64,000 nucleotides of DNA, taken from positions 411,794,299 to 411,858,298 of the forward strand of contig NC_053392.1 of assembly GCF_905171765.1 (NCBI RefSeq), read 5' to 3'. The number at the start of each line of letters is the position of its first letter. Position 1 is the stretch's first letter. The position numbers and the translations under genes are program-made. Below the pieces are notes generated by a model. That model was given only the letters and a program-made list of their open reading frames with translations. It was not told where the DNA came from and did not search any database. Source of the DNA: Bufo bufo (lineage: Eukaryota; Chordata; Amphibia; Anura; Bufonidae). Of the stretch, positions 1-12,051 are shown piece after piece.

Positions 1-2884
1 ATCTTCCTATCTCGCTCCAGTGTAGGAAGTAAGGTGGGCACATTGTCTTTGTACCGGGGATCCAGCAGGGTGGCAACCCAGTAGTCCGCACACGTTAAAA
101 TGTGGGCAACTCTGCTGTCGTTGCGCAGGCACTGCAGCATGTAGTCGCTCATGTGTGCCAGGCTGCCCAGAGGTAAGGACAAGCTGTCCTCTGTGGGAGG
201 CGTATCGTCATCGTCTTGTGTTTCCCCCCAGCCGCGCACCAGTGATGGGCCCGAGCTGCTTTGGGTGCCACCCCGCTGTGAACATGCTTCATCCTCATCC
301 TCCTCCACCTCCTCCTCATCCTCGTCCTCCTCGTCCTCCAGTAGTGGGCCCTGTCTGGCCACATTTGTACCTGGCCTCTGGTGTTGCAAAAAACCTCCCT
401 CTGAGTCACTTCGAAGAGACTGGCCTGAAAGTGCTAAAAATGACCCCTCTTCCTCCTCTTCCTCCTCTTCCTCCTGGGCCACCTCCTCTTCCATCATCGC
501 CCTAAGTGTTTTCTCAAGGAGACATAGAAGTAGTATTGTAACGCTGATAACGGCGTCATCGCCAATGGCCATGTTGGTGGAGTACTTGAAACAGTGCAAC
601 AGGGCACACAGGTCTCGCATGGAGGCCCAGTCATTGGTGGTGAAGTGGTGCTGTTCCGCAGTGCGACTGACCCGTGCGTGCTGCAGCTGAAACTCCACTA
701 TGGCCTGCTGCTGCTCGCACAGTCTGTCCAGCATGTGCAAGGTGGAGTTCCATCTGGTGGGCACATCGCATATGAGGCGGTGAGCGGGAAGGCGAAGTTA
801 CGCTGTAGCGCAGACAGGCGTGCAGCAGCAGGGTGTGAACGCCGGAAGCGCGAACAGACGGCCCGCACTTTATGCAGCAGCTCTGACATGTCGGGGTAGT
901 TGCGAATGAACTTCTGCACCACCAAATTCAGCACATGCGCCAGGCAAGGGATGTGCGACAAACCGGCTAGTCCCAGAGCTGCAACGAGATTTCGCCCATT
1001 ATCGCACACCACCAGGCCGGGCTTGAGGCTCACCGGCAGCAACCACTAGTCGGTCTGTTGTTCTATACCCTGCCACAACTCCTGTGCGGTATGGGGCCTG
1101 TCCCCCAAACATATGAGTTTCAGAACGGCCTGCTGACGTTTACTCCGGGCTGTGCTGAAGTTGGTGGTGAAGGTGTGTGGCTGACTGGATGAGCAGGTGG
1201 AAGAAGAGGAGGAGGAAGCTGAGTAGGAGGAGGAGGAGACAGGAGGCAAAGAATGTTGCCCTGCGATCCTTGGCGGCGGAAGGACGTGCGCCAAACAGCT
1301 CTCCGGCTGGGCCCCAGGCGCATTTACCTAGTGTGCAGTTAGGGAGATATAGCGTCCCTGGCCGTGCTTACTGGTCCACGTATCTGTGGTTAGGTGGACC
1401 TTGCCACAGATGGCGTTGCGCAGTGCACACTTGATTTTATCGGACACTTGGTTGTGCAGGGAAGGCACGGCTCTCTTGGAGAAGTAGTGGCGGCTGGGAA
1501 CAACATACTGTGGGACAGCAAGCGACATGAGCTGTTTGAAGCTGTCTGTGTCCACCAGCCTAAATGACAGCATTTCATAGGCCAGTAGTTTAGAAATGCT
1601 GGCATTCAGGGCCAGGGATCGAGGGTGGCTAGGTGAGAATTTACGCTTTCTCTCAAATGTTTGTGAGATGGAGAGCTGAACGCTGCCGTGTGACATGGTT
1701 GAGATGCTTGCTGACGCAGGTGGTGGTGTTGGTGGTACATCCCATGTTTGCTGGGCGGCAGCTGCCAACGTTCCTCCAGAGGCGGAGGAAGAGGCCGAGG
1801 CTGCAGCAGCAGAAGAGGCCGAGGCGGCAGCAGCAGAAGAGGTAGCAGGGGGAGCCTGAGTGACTTCCTTGTTTTTAAGGTGTTTACTCCACTGCAGTTC
1901 ATGCTTTGCATGCAGGTGCCTGGTCATGCAGGTTGTGCTAAGGTTCAGAACTTTAATGCCTCGCTTCAGGCTCTGATGGCACAGCGTGCAAACCACTCGG
2001 GTCTTGTCGTCAGCACATTGTTTGAAGAAGTGCCATGCCAGGGAACTCCTTGAAGCTGCCTTTGGGGTTCCCGGTCCCAGATGGCGGCGGTCAGTAGCAG
2101 GCGGAGTCTCTTGGCGGCGGGTGTTCTGATTTTGCCCACTGCTCCCTCTTTTGCTACTCTGTTGGCTCGGTCTCACCACTGCCTCTTTCTCCGAACTCTG
2201 AAAGTCAGTGGCACGACATTCATTCCATGTGGGGTCTAGGACCTCATTGTCCCCTGCATCGTCTTCCACCCTGTCTTCCTCCCTGACCTCCTGTTCAGTC
2301 TGCACACTGCAGAAAGATGCAGCAGTTGGCACCTGTGTTTCGTCATCATCAGAGATGTGCTGAGGTGGTATTCCCATGTCCTCATCATCAGGAAACATAA
2401 GTGGTTGTGAATTAGTGCATTCTATCTCTTCCTCCCCTGGGGAAGGGCTAGGTGGATGCCCTTGGGAAACCCTGGCAGCAGAGTCTTCAAACAGCATAAG
2501 AGACTGCTGCATAACTTGAGGCTCAGACAGTTTCCCTGATATGCATGGGGGTGATGTGACAGACTGATGGGCTTGGTTTTCATGCGCCATCTGTGCGCTT
2601 TCTGCAGAAGACTGGGTGGGAGATAATGTGAACGTGCTGGATGCACTGTCGGCCACCCAATTGACTAATGCCTGTACCTGCTCAGGCCTTACCATCCTTA
2701 GAACGGCATTGGGCCCCACCAAATATCGCTGTAAATTCTGCTGGCTACTGGGACCTGAGGTAGTTGGTTCACTAGGACGTGTGGCTGTGGCAGAACGGCC
2801 ACATCCTCTCCCAGCACCAGAGGGTCCACTAACACCACAATGACCATGTCCACGTCCGCGTCCCTTATTAGATGTTTTCCTCAT
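1..2884 (-). pseudogene. hAT-1 transposase, BED zinc finger type, broken
   Basis: The longest open stretch (1328-2884, 518 codons) starts at the ATG at 2884. It has a Ser/Thr/acidic N-terminal half, then a BED zinc finger around residues 280-335 (motif CTLCHQS, then HLHAKH), an Ala/Ser low-complexity run, and the catalytic-core entry TDTWTSKHGQGRYISLTAH. The reading then breaks. At 698-1042 another frame carries VVCDNGRN (a DDE aspartate) and CLAHVLNLVVQ. Still further left a different frame carries the hAT tryptophan block that follows. The protein is therefore frameshifted at least twice and unlikely to be active. The C-terminal dimerisation domain would lie beyond base 1. Family knowledge: hAT transposases cut and paste with a split RNase H-like DDE fold and act in the nucleus. 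Confidence 0.88.
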
Positions 2885-2910
2885 TGTTCCCGTTCACCAC
2901 AATTTTGAAA

Positions 2911-5900
2911 ATGGCAAATTTGGGAATAGTTTTTCAACCCAGAACAAAAACTGTGCTTTTACGGTCACTACAAATAATTTGACCAGCTAAGACAGTACAG
3001 ATTTGGTTGAATAGAAATGTGAGGCCTATTTTTTTCGCGCTGTGTGACAGATATACCTTTAATCACAGAATTAGACTTGTATCTGGACGGTAGCATGTGT
3101 GTTAAGTTTTTCAGAATGACACTATCAGCACCTTGAATCTAAGATATCCTTTTTGGAAAAGATTTAAAGTAGGCCTGATATAGCAGAAACTACTTATTTT
3201 GAGAATGGCAAATTTGGGAATAGTTTTTCAACCCAGAACAAAAACTGTGCTTTTACGGTCACTACAAATAATTTGACCAGCTAAAACAGTACAGATTTGG
3301 TTGAATAGAAATGTGAGGCCAATTTTTTTCGTGCTGTGTGACAGATATACCTTTAATCACAGAATTAGACTTGTATCTGCACGGTAGCGTGTGTGTTAAG
3401 TTTTTCAGAATGACACTATCAGCACCTTGAATCTAAGATATCCTTTTTGAGATAGATTTAAAGTAGGCCTGATATAGCAGAAACTACTTATTTTGAGAAT
3501 GGGAAATTTGGGAATAGTTTTTCAACCCAGAACAAAAACTGTGCTTTTACGGTCACTACAAATAATTTGACCAGCTAAGACAGTACAGATTTGGTTGAAT
3601 AGAAATGTGAGGCCTATTTTTTTCGCGCTGTGTGACAGATATACCTTTAATCACAGAATTAGACTTGTATCTGGACGGTAGCATGTGTGTTAAGTTTTTC
3701 AGAATGACACTATCAGCACCTTGAATCTAAGATATCCTTTTTGGAAAAGATTTAAAGTAGGCCTGATATAGCAGAAACTACTTATTTTGAGAATGGCAAA
3801 TTTGGGAATAGTTTTTCAACCCAGAACAAAAACTGTGCTTTTACAGTCACTACAAATAATTTGACCAGCTAAAACAGTACAGATTTGGTTGAATAGAAAT
3901 GTGAGGCCAATTTTTTTCGTGCTGTGTGACAGATATACCTTTAATCACAGAATTAGACTTGTATCTGCACGGTAGCGTGTGTGTTAAGTTTTTCAGAATG
4001 ACACTATCAGCACCTTGAATCTAAGATATCCTTTTTGAGATAGATTTAAAGTAGGCCTGATATAGCAGAAACTACTTATTTTGAGAATGGCAAATTTGGG
4101 AATAGTTTTTCAACCCAGAACAAAAACTGTGCTTTTACGGTCACTACAAATATTTTGACCAGCTAAGACAGTACAGATTTGGTTGAATAGAAATGTGAGG
4201 CCTATTTTTTTCGCGCTGTTTGACAGATATACCTTTAATCACAGAATTAGACTTATATCTGGAAGGTAGCGTGTGTATTAAGTTTTTCAGAATGACACTA
4301 TCAGCACCTTGAATCTAAGATATCCTTTTTGGGATAGATTTAAAGTCGGCCTGATATAGCAGAAACTACTTATTTTGAGAATGGCAAATTTGGGAATAGT
4401 TTTTCAACCCAGAACAAAAACTGTGCTTTTACGGTCACTACAAATAATTTGACCAGCTAAAACAGTACAGATTTGGTTGAATAGAAATGTGAGGCCTATT
4501 TTTTTCGCGCTGTGTGACAGATATACCTTTAATCACAGAATTAGACTTGTATCTGCACGGTAGCGTGTGTGTTAAGTTTTTCAGAATGACACTATCAGCA
4601 CCTTGAATCTAAGATATCCTTTTTGGGATAGATTTAAAGTAGGCCTGATATAGCAGAAACTACTTATTTTGAGAATGGCAAATTTGGGAATAGTTTTTCA
4701 ACCCAGAACAAAAACTGTGCTTTTACGGTCACTACAAATAATTTGACCAGCTAAAACAGTACAGATTTGGTTGAATAGAAATGTGAGGCCTATTTTTTTC
4801 ACGCTGTGTGACAGATATACCTTTAATCACAGAATTAGACTTGAATCTGCACGGTAGCGTGTGTGTTAAGTTTTTCAGAATGACACTATCTGCACCTTGA
4901 ATCTAAGATATCCTTTTTGGGATAGATTTAAAGTAGGCCTGATATAGCAGAAACTACTTATTTTGAGAATGGCAAATTTGGGAATAGTTTTTCAACCCAG
5001 AACAAAAACTGTGCTTTTACGGTCACTACAAATAATTTGACCAGCTAAAACAGTACAGATTTGGTTGAATAGAAATGTGAGGCCTATTTTTTTCGCGCTG
5101 TGTGACAGATATACCTTTAATCACAGAATTAGACTTGTATCTGCACGGTAGCGTGAGTTAAGTTTTTCAGAATGACACTATCAGCACCTTCAATCTAAGA
5201 TATCCTTTTAGGGATAGATTTAAAGTAGGCCTGATATAGCAGAAACTACTAATTTTGAGAATGGCAAATTTGGGAATAGTTTTTCAACCCAGAACAAAAA
5301 CTGTGCTTTTACGGTCACTACAAATAATTTGACCAGCTAAGACAGTACAGATTTGGTTGAATTGAAATGTGAGGCTTTTTTTTTTCGCGCTGTGTGACAG
5401 ATATACCTTTAATTACAGAATTAGACTTGTATCTGCACGGTAGCGTGTGTGTTAAGTTTTTCAGAATTACACTATCAGCACCTTGAATCTAAGATATCCT
5501 TTTTGGGATAGATTTAAAGTAGGCCTGATATAGCAGAAACTACTTATTTTGAGAATTGCAAATTTGGGAATAGTTTTTCAACCCAGAACAAAAACTGTGC
5601 TTTTACGGTCACTACAAATAATTTGACCAGCTAAAACAGTACAGATTTGGTTAAATATAAATGTGAGGCCTATTTTTTTCGCGCTGTGTGACAGATATAC
5701 CTTTAATCACAGAATTAGACTTGTATCTGCACGGTAGCGTGTGTGTTAAGTTTTTCAGAATGACACTATCAGCACCTTGAATCTAAGATATCCTTTTTGG
5801 GATAGATTTAAAGTAGGCCTGATATAGCAGAAACTACTTATTTTGAGAATGGCAAATTTGGGAATAGTTTTTCAACCCAGAACAAAAACTGTGCTTTTAC

Positions 5901-7752
5901 GGTCACTACAAATAATTTGACCAGCTAAAACAGTACAGATTTGGTTGAATAGAAATGTGAGGCCTATTTTTTTCGCGCTGTGTGACAGATATACCTTTAA
6001 TCACAGAATTAGACTTGTATCTGCACAGTAGCGTGTGTGTTAAGTTTTTCAGAATGACACTATCAGCACCTTGAATCTAAGATATCCTTTTTGGGATAGA
6101 TTTAAAGTAGGCCTGATATAGCAGAAACTACTTATTTTGAGAATGGCAAATTTGGGAATAGTTTTTCAACCCAGAACAAAAAACTGTGCTTTTACGGTCA
6201 CTACAAATAATTTGACCAGCTAAAACAGTACAGATTTGGTTGAATAGAAATGTGAGGCCTATTTTTTTCGCGCTGTGTGACAGATATACCTTTAATCACA
6301 GAATTAGACTTGTATCTGCACGGTAGCGTGTGTGTTAAGTTTTTCAGAATGACACTATCTGCACCTTGAATCTAAGATATCCTTTTTGGGATAGATTTAA
6401 AGTAGGCCTGATATAGCAGAAACTACTTATTTTGAGAATGGCAAATTTGGGAATAGTTTTTCAACCCAGAACAAAAACTGTGCTTTTACGGTCACTACAA
6501 ATAATTTGACCAGCTAAAACAGTACAGATTTGGTTGAATAGAAATGTGAGGCCTATTTTTTTCGCGCTGTGTGACAGATATACCTTTAATCACAGAATTA
6601 GACTTGTATCTGCACGGTAGCGTGAGTTAAGTTTTTCAGAATGACACTATCAGCACCTTCAATCTAAGATATCCTTTTAGGGATAGATTTAAAGTAGGCC
6701 TGATATAGCAGAAACTACTAATTTTGAGAATGGCAAATTTGGGAATAGTTTTTCAACCCAGAACAAAAACTGTGCTTTTACGGTCACTACAAATAATTTC
6801 ACCAGCTAAGACAGTACAGATTTGGTTGAATTGAAATGTGAGGCTTTTTTTTTTCGCGCTGTGTGACAGATATACCTTTAATTACAGAATTAGACTTGTA
6901 TCTGCACGGTAGCGTGTGTGTTAAGTTTTTCAGAATTACACTATCAGCACCTTGAATCTAAGATATCCTTTTTGGGATAGATTTAAAGTAGGCCTGATAT
7001 AGCAGAAACTACTTATTTTGAGAATTGCAAATTTGGGAATAGTTTTTCAACCCAGAACAAAAACTGTGCTTTTACGGTCACTACAAATAATTTGACCAGC
7101 TAAAACAGTACAGATTTGGTTAAATATAAATGTGAGGCCTATTTTTTTCACGCTGTGTGACAGATATACCTTTAATCACAGAATTAGACTTGTATCTGCA
7201 CGGTAGCGTGTGTGTTAAGTTTTTCAGAATGACACTATCAGCACCTTGAATCTAAGATATCCTTTTTGGGATAGATTTAAAGTAGGCCTGATATAGCAGA
7301 AACTACTAATTTTGAGAATGGCAAATTTGGGAATAGTTTTTCAACCCAGAACAAAAACTGTGCTTTTACGGTCACTAAATATAACTTGACCAGCTAAAAC
7401 GGTACTGATTTGGAGGAATAGAAATGTCAGGCCTATTTTTTACGCGCTGTGTGACAGATATACCTTTAATCACAGAATTAGACTTGTATCTGCACGGTAG
7501 CGTGTGTGTTAAGTTTTTCAGAATGACACTATCAGCACCTTCAATCTAAGATATCCTTTTTGGGATAGATTTAAAGTAGGCCTGATATAGCAGAAACTAC
7601 TTATTTTGAAAATGGCAAATTTGGGAATAGTTTTTTAACCCAGAACAAAAACTGTGCTTTTACGGTCACTACAAATAACTTGACCAGCTAAAACAGTACT
7701 GATTTGGAGGAATATAAATGTCAGGTCTATCTTTTAGGCGCTGGGTGACAGG
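2911..7752. repeat. 294-bp tandem array, about 16.5 copies
   Basis: Copies begin (at ATGGCAAATTTGGGAATAG or a one-base variant) at 2911, 3205, 3499, 3793, 4087, 4381, 4675, 4969, 5261, 5555, 5849, 6143, 6438, 6730, 7024, 7318 and 7612. The spacing is 294 bp except for two 292-bp units and one of 295 bp. The last copy is partial. Units are very alike, with the most divergent at the right end (7318 onward). Shared variants show a dimer duplication (units 1+2 match 3+4) and a five-unit-offset duplication (units 7-10 match 12-15). No ORF spans it. It lies in the 5' leader of hAT-1, between transposase and terminal repeat. Confidence 0.97.
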
Positions 7753-8058
7753 CTCAACTTGCCCCTTATGTAGTATATGGTCAAAAAATAACCACACTAT
7801 TGATGGTTAAATGCACTTGGGTGACACAGGCTCAGCCTGCACCTGATGTAGTATATGGCCAAAAAATAACCACACTGTTGATGGTTAAATGCACTTGGGT
7901 GACACAGGCTCAGCCTGCACCTGATGTAGTATATGGCCAAAAAATAAACACACTGTTTATGGTTAAATGCACTTCGGTGACACAGGCTTAGCCTGCAGCT
8001 GATGTAGGATATAGCAAAAAATAACCACACTATTGATGGTTAAATGCACTTGGTGGTA
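7733..8058. repeat. 78-bp tandem array, about 4 copies
   Basis: The motif TGATGGTTAAATGCACTTGG recurs at 7801, 7879, about 7957 and 8034, giving a period of 77-78 bp. Each unit contains GTGACACAGGCTCAGCCTGC and GTAGTATATGGCC. The left edge runs directly out of the last divergent 294-bp unit, whose tail GGCGCTGGGTGACAGG resembles the 78-bp unit, so the junction is slightly ambiguous. Short ORFs on both strands here are products of the repeat, not genes. Confidence 0.93.
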
Positions 8059-8312
8059 GCTTGTGCTGGCGCACCACAAGCCACAAAATGGCCGCCGATC
8101 ACCCCAGAAAAAAGTGATATAAAAACGCTCTGGGCAGCCTAAAAAAAGTGAGCAATTCAATATTAGCACTTCAATGATCCACAGCTGGAGATCGATCACT
8201 GAATTAAGTCTTTTGGAGGAGTTAATCTGCCTAATCTCACCCTAACGTCGCAGCAGCAACCTCTCCCTATGCTTGAATCAGCAGAGTGACGTGCAGCGCT
8301 ACGTGACCCAAG

Positions 8313-8430
8313 CTTATATAGAGGCTTGGTCACATGCTGCCCTGGCCAATCACAGCCATGCCAATAGTAGTCAAGGCTGTGATGGCCTCTTGGGGCAAGT
8401 AGTATGACGCTTGTTGATTGGCTGCTTTGC
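8313..8430 (-). promoter_or_regulatory. Candidate hAT-1 promoter (TATA and CCAAT boxes)
   Basis: On the minus strand TATATAAG sits at 8320-8313. A CCAAT motif lies about 100 bp upstream (the plus strand reads TTGATTGGCTG near 8414), and an inverted CCAAT (plus CCAATC near 8346) lies between. The spacing is that of a compact RNA polymerase II promoter placed just inside the transposon terminus and pointing at the transposase. This is inferred from motifs only. Confidence 0.45.
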
Positions 8431-8458
8431 TGCCTTTCAAAAAGCGCCAAGAAAGCGC

Positions 8459-8564
8459 CGAACACCGAACCCGAACCCGGACTTTTACGAAATTGTTCGG
8501 GTTCGGGTCCGTGTCACAGACACCCCAAAATTCGGTACGAACAGTTCGGGTTCGCTCATCCCTA
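8459..8564 (-). repeat. hAT-1 terminal and subterminal repeats
   Basis: Within 106 bp the motif CGAACCC or its complement GTTCGGG occurs at least five times in both orientations (8464-8478, 8494-8510, 8543-8553), ending in the terminus CGCTCATCCCTA at 8564. Clustered short motifs beside the terminus are the usual transposase-binding layout of hAT elements. The partner end is outside the window. Confidence 0.7.
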
Positions 8565-8572
8565 GTCCTAAC

Positions 8573-9330
8573 TTTTTTTTATTCATTCACCTACCAAAAA
8601 TATTCTTGCAATGTTTTTAATGTGACACCTATGAATTTTATATATTTTCAGAGAATTTATTTTCCTTTTTAGATGAAATTACAGAAAACAGTCCAAATAC
8701 TGTTTTTGAACTATAGTTACTTATCCTTTAAATATGCACATTGACACTAAAATAAATAATTAAAATGGATTTTCTATTTTGTGCTGGTTGTATTGATATT
8801 TAATATGCATAGTTTCTTGTGTATGGAGCGACTATGGTGACGATTTTGGTTGGAGTGAACATTTTACATTTTTTACTTATATTTGTATTTTATATATTTT
8901 TTTACTTATTTTTAATGATACATTTGGTACAAAGCATGTCACTCAAGAAGTCATTAAAGGACCTCTGTGTGGCACACTTTTTTCTGTATTTTAAACTTTC
9001 CCACTGTTACAAAGGAAAACAGTCCCCTTGCACACATGTAAAAGTGATTAGAGTCTGTTAAGACCCAGCAGTTCTACTCTACCTGATACACCGGGAGATC
9101 ATTTGATCACTGGGTACAATAAAGGAAGCTACATAGCTGCTTCATCTATTCACTGCATAGCAGTCACTGAGAGCTATTTAAAAGAAGAAAGGACCTGAAA
9201 GAAGCGGTAAGGCTTCGTTCGCCTCACCGTTCAGCATTTCCGTTCTCCTGCTCCGTTATAGGACCAGGAGAACGGAAAGGACAGATTTGGCACATAACTG
9301 AGCCTAACGGAACCTAAGGATCCCCTAGAC
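8573..9330. other. AT-rich intron sequence without a recognised gene
   Basis: This is the start of UNC93A intron 5 outside hAT-1. It is AT-rich up to about 9180. It then holds part of an interspersed repeat (around 9200-9330) that resumes after the MITE at 9331-9515 and ends near 9660. I see no exon of UNC93A here. Confidence 0.6.
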
Positions 9331-9515
9331 TAGGGTTCCTCAACAACAGTCCTCAGGGCCCACTTGCCGGTCAGGATTTAGGAGTATCTCACAGAATGAA
9401 TACCTGTGGTAAATCCTGATGGATGGACACTAATTATATCAGCTGCCCAATACTAAGGAAATCCTGAAAACATGACCGGCAGGTGGGCCCTGAGGACTGG
9501 AGTTGAGGACCACTG
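9331..9515. mobile_element. hAT-type MITE with 8-bp target duplication
   Basis: A 185-bp element has inverted ends: the right end reads inward as CAGTGGTCCTCAACTCCAG and the left end is a decayed TAGGGTTCCTCAACAACAG. It is flanked by CCCTAGAC at 9323-9330 and again at 9516-9523, a perfect 8-bp target duplication as expected for hAT. It has no coding capacity. It interrupts an older interspersed repeat. Confidence 0.85.
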
Positions 9516-9753
9516 CCCTAGACTATAATGGGGTCCGTTAGGTTTAGTTTCAGATGAAGATTTTTGAAGAGGAGACAAAAGTCCTGCATGCACTACTTTT
9601 GTCTCTGCTCCAAAATCTTCCTCTGAGTGGAAACTAACAGACCTCATTATAGTCTATGGGGTAGAACAGCATTCAAAATGAAAACAGAAACATTTGCATG
9701 TAAAAAGTACCATTTGACAAGATCATACCGTGCAATTAATCTGACATATTTGA

Positions 9754-9955
9754 CTAAAAGGGGTTATCCAGGAAATTATAATAATGACCTATCCAATGGG
9801 GCTGAGCTGTAACTAGCATATGTGACTGATGAATGGTGACGTCACATAGCCAAGGAAGAGTGCCCAGCCTTTTCTAACAGCTGATCTCCGGGATCCCGGA
9901 TGTCGAACCCCCACAATCTGATATTGATGACCTATCCAGGAGATAACCCCTTTAA
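9754..9955. mobile_element. TTAA-flanked MITE, piggyBac-like
   Basis: Inverted ends AAAGGGGTTATCC (left) and GGATAACCCC-like (right, TTAA at 9952-9955) bracket about 200 bp. The left target site has mutated to CTAA. A GGGGTT terminus plus a TTAA target suggests a piggyBac-like origin. It lies 43 bp from UNC93A exon 5. Confidence 0.65.
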
Positions 9956-9998
9956 GTAAAACTGAAGACACATTTGAAAACATATATTAAATGTATAC

Positions 9999-10198
9999 CT
10001 TAGTGAAGTCGCTGGCAATAAAGCCTTGTTCGAAACCACTAAACATAGTGAGTGGGATAAGAAAACACTGACGTTTATCACGGAGATGCTTAAATGCTGA
10101 AAGCAGCGTAGAACAACAGTTTACTTCTTTTGCAACTCTGTCTTCTTGTATTTGATCCAAAAATATGATTATTAATAATACAGCTAACACGCCACACC
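9999..10198 (-). CDS. UNC93A: UNC93A coding exon 5 (partial gene)
   Basis: A 200-bp internal exon with AG acceptor at 10200-10199 and GT donor at 9998-9997 (GTATAC). It enters with two bases completing a split glycine codon and leaves in phase 0. The translation begins CGVLAVLLIIIFLDQI, the end of a membrane helix, passes through a cytosolic loop (CCSTLLSAFKHLRDKRQC) and reaches LIPLTMFSGFEQGFIASDFTK, the conserved UNC-93 signature before the next helix. The polypyrimidine tract is weak. The next exon is not found between here and hAT-1, so the gene continues left of the window. Known of the family: multi-pass, major-facilitator-like membrane proteins, with UNC93A at the plasma membrane and of poorly defined transport function. 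Confidence 0.9.
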
Positions 10199-10763
10199 CT
10201 TAAAGTGGAACAAACAGACATTTAGTGAACAGAAGACAGATTTCATATACATTGCAAACTCACATAGGCTGACACTAACTAGAAACTCTGTTTGGTTAAA
10301 CTGCTATCATTTATCACTAAACAGCCTCACATAAACAATGCCTTGAACATTGTGCTCATACAACCTTTAACTTTTATGTCAAATTACTCTAATGTTAAAT
10401 AGTTTTGTGTTAAAAGGATAGAAGTATTAAAGGAGGGATACCTTTATTGGCTAACCATAAAACAATGTGGCAAATTTACTATGGAAAATGTGCCATTTTT
10501 TGGTGCACTTTACACAAAAAAACTTGCGTGCACACTTTGCATCCCATTTACAAACAGTTTTACACTCTTTTTTTCTATGCATTTTATGCCTTGTCCAAAA
10601 AGGGATTGTGGGTTCATGATAAAAGGGCATGGCTTAGTGGCTCATGGACAAATATTTGGAGCAGGAACTGAATTATTGTGTAAATCTGGCACAGGATTTA
10701 CGATACTTAAAATTTACAAAAGTCCATGAACTAGAACAGTAAATTTGTCCAATATTAAAGGGG
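10199..10763. other. UNC93A intron 4, left part
   Basis: About 565 bp of intron with no recognised element or conserved ORF. A short ORF at 10447-10671 shows no family signature. Confidence 0.5.
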
Positions 10764-11156
10764 TTAAAGGGGTTGTCTCATCATGGACAATGGGGGCATA
10801 TCGCTAGGATATGCCCCCATTGTCTTATAGGTGCAGGTCCCACCGCTGGGTGCAGCCGCCCTCCATTCATTTTCTATGGGGCCGGTGAAAATAGCCGAGC
10901 GCTGGCTCGGCTATTTCCGTTGGCCCCATAGAAATGAATGGAAGCAGGGGCCACGCATGCGTGGTACCCTCCCATTCACTGCTATGGGGAGCCGGCTTGG
11001 TGGTGGCCGGACCGGATTCCTCCAGCCACCACCTTGCGGGGCTCCATTCTCGATATAGGTGCGGGTCCCAGAGGTAGGACCAGCGCCTATAAGACAATGG
11101 GGGCATATCCCCCATTGCATATGCCCCCATTGTCCATGATGAGACAACCCCTTTAA
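10764..11156. mobile_element. Foldback MITE with TTAA ends, piggyBac-like
   Basis: TTAA at 10764-10767 and 11153-11156 flank a 393-bp palindromic element. The ends match for at least 35 bp (AAAGGGGTTGTCTCATCATG and onward), and the interior arms also pair imperfectly around a GC-rich centre containing repeated copies of GGGGGCATAT. ORFs here are open on both strands because of the symmetry and are not genes. TTAA target choice supports piggyBac-type mobilisation. Confidence 0.85.
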
Positions 11157-11601
11157 GCTCTGAATCCGTACATATCCCCATTTTCTCCCCTCCGACCACT
11201 CTGACATGAGCATCAGAGCATTTCATGGCTTTTTTGCTTATATTTTTACACTGCTAGTCGGAGGCTTCCACCTAGCAGTGTTGCCGGTGACGTCAGTGGG
11301 ACTGATGGGCGGACTTTAGCGCTGCCATAGCCATTTTACAGACTAGGGCAGCGCTAAAGCCCGCCCATAAGTGCCAGTGACATCACCAGGCTCACTGCTA
11401 GGTGGAAGCCTTCACCTAGGTTTTCCCATGGAGAGCCCGGTATGTACATCAACAGATCTCCAAAAAAAAGCCTTTGCCCTGCACGATTCAGCGTAGGGCA
11501 AAGGAGAGCATCGGAGCATGAAATGCTCATATCAAGGGGGCTGTCTGGGTAAAAATGGGGATATTTCCAGGTTCAGCTTTGAACCCAGACAACCCCTTTA
11601 A
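11157..11601. repeat. Second foldback element sharing the TTAA
   Basis: An imperfect palindrome abuts the preceding MITE. The left arm (11160-11290) pairs with the right arm (11390-11600) through segments such as ATATCCCCATTTT and TGAGCAT. The right end is AACCCCTTTAA at 11591-11601. The left terminus lacks the GGGGTTGTCTGGG end, so it is truncated or was disrupted by the neighbour. Confidence 0.65.
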
Positions 11602-11922
11602 GACTATGATTTCGTATTCTTAGACAATGAAAAGTGTGACGCATTAATAAATCTGCCTCAATATTTGGAAGATTTTGGAGCACAAAAGCCACTTCATCAG
11701 CAAGTTTACAAATGAATGACTGATAAAAGATGTTAGAGCAAGAGATTCTACCTGATATTATACATCATGAAGATAAGGCAGACTAATAAAACTGATGCTT
11801 TTGTAATAAATGGAAGGGCAACAGTGGTTATGACTTAAGAGTTTAGAGACCTAGGGTTAGTTTGATGGGAATGGGAAGAGAGAAATTCAAAAATTTCATC
11901 AGAGCAACATATACCTACATAC

Positions 11923-12051
11923 CAGTATAAGATCCAAGAAGAATATATATCACTGTGTTTGATGGCCGACCAGATGTACTATTTCCACTGTGAGTCAACT
12001 CAACTGGACAGTCCCCTGCTCCACATATAGTTTGATTTGGTGCATACAGAC
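11923..12051 (-). CDS. UNC93A: UNC93A coding exon 4
   Basis: A 129-bp exon with acceptor TATTTTTAG ending at 12052 and donor GTATGT at 11922. It enters in phase 1 and leaves in phase 1. It encodes LYAPNQTICGAGDCPVELTH and onward to VIYILLGSYTG, the extracellular loop of UNC93A. The loop carries a Cys pair (CGAGDC) and two N-glycosylation sequons (NQT, NST), and runs into the helix completed by exon 5. The reading chains in frame with exons 3 and 5. Confidence 0.9.

Larger units (their letters stand above)
1..8564 (-). mobile_element. hAT-1 DNA transposon, 3' end beyond window
   Basis: A large hAT-superfamily element lies in minus orientation. Its 5' terminus is at 8564, where the plus strand reads CGCTCATCCCTA, the complement of a TAGGGATGAGCG terminus. 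Inward from there come a GTTCGGG-rich subterminal region, a TATA/CCAAT promoter-like block, a 78-bp array, a 294-bp array and the transposase. The 3' end lies off the left edge, so the second terminal repeat and the 8-bp target duplication (right copy would be 8565-8572) cannot be checked. At more than 8.5 kb it is long for a hAT because 4.8 kb is tandem repeat. Superfamily assignment is firm from the transposase; the exact family name is not known to me. Confidence 0.85.

Noticed and set aside
151..690. Ser-rich plus-strand ORF of 179 codons
   Set aside because: It is the antisense of the acidic, GAGGAG-rich part of the hAT-1 transposase.
1328..2884. A 518-codon open frame as a possible domesticated ZBED-type host gene
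   Set aside because: It is open only up to the first catalytic block. The rest of the hAT transposase follows in other frames and the element termini are present, so it is a broken transposon gene.
8573..9998. UNC93A exon 6 between hAT-1 and exon 5
   Set aside because: I searched the minus strand for the expected YVTC-LGIQF-type helix and found nothing; the exon is probably left of the window.
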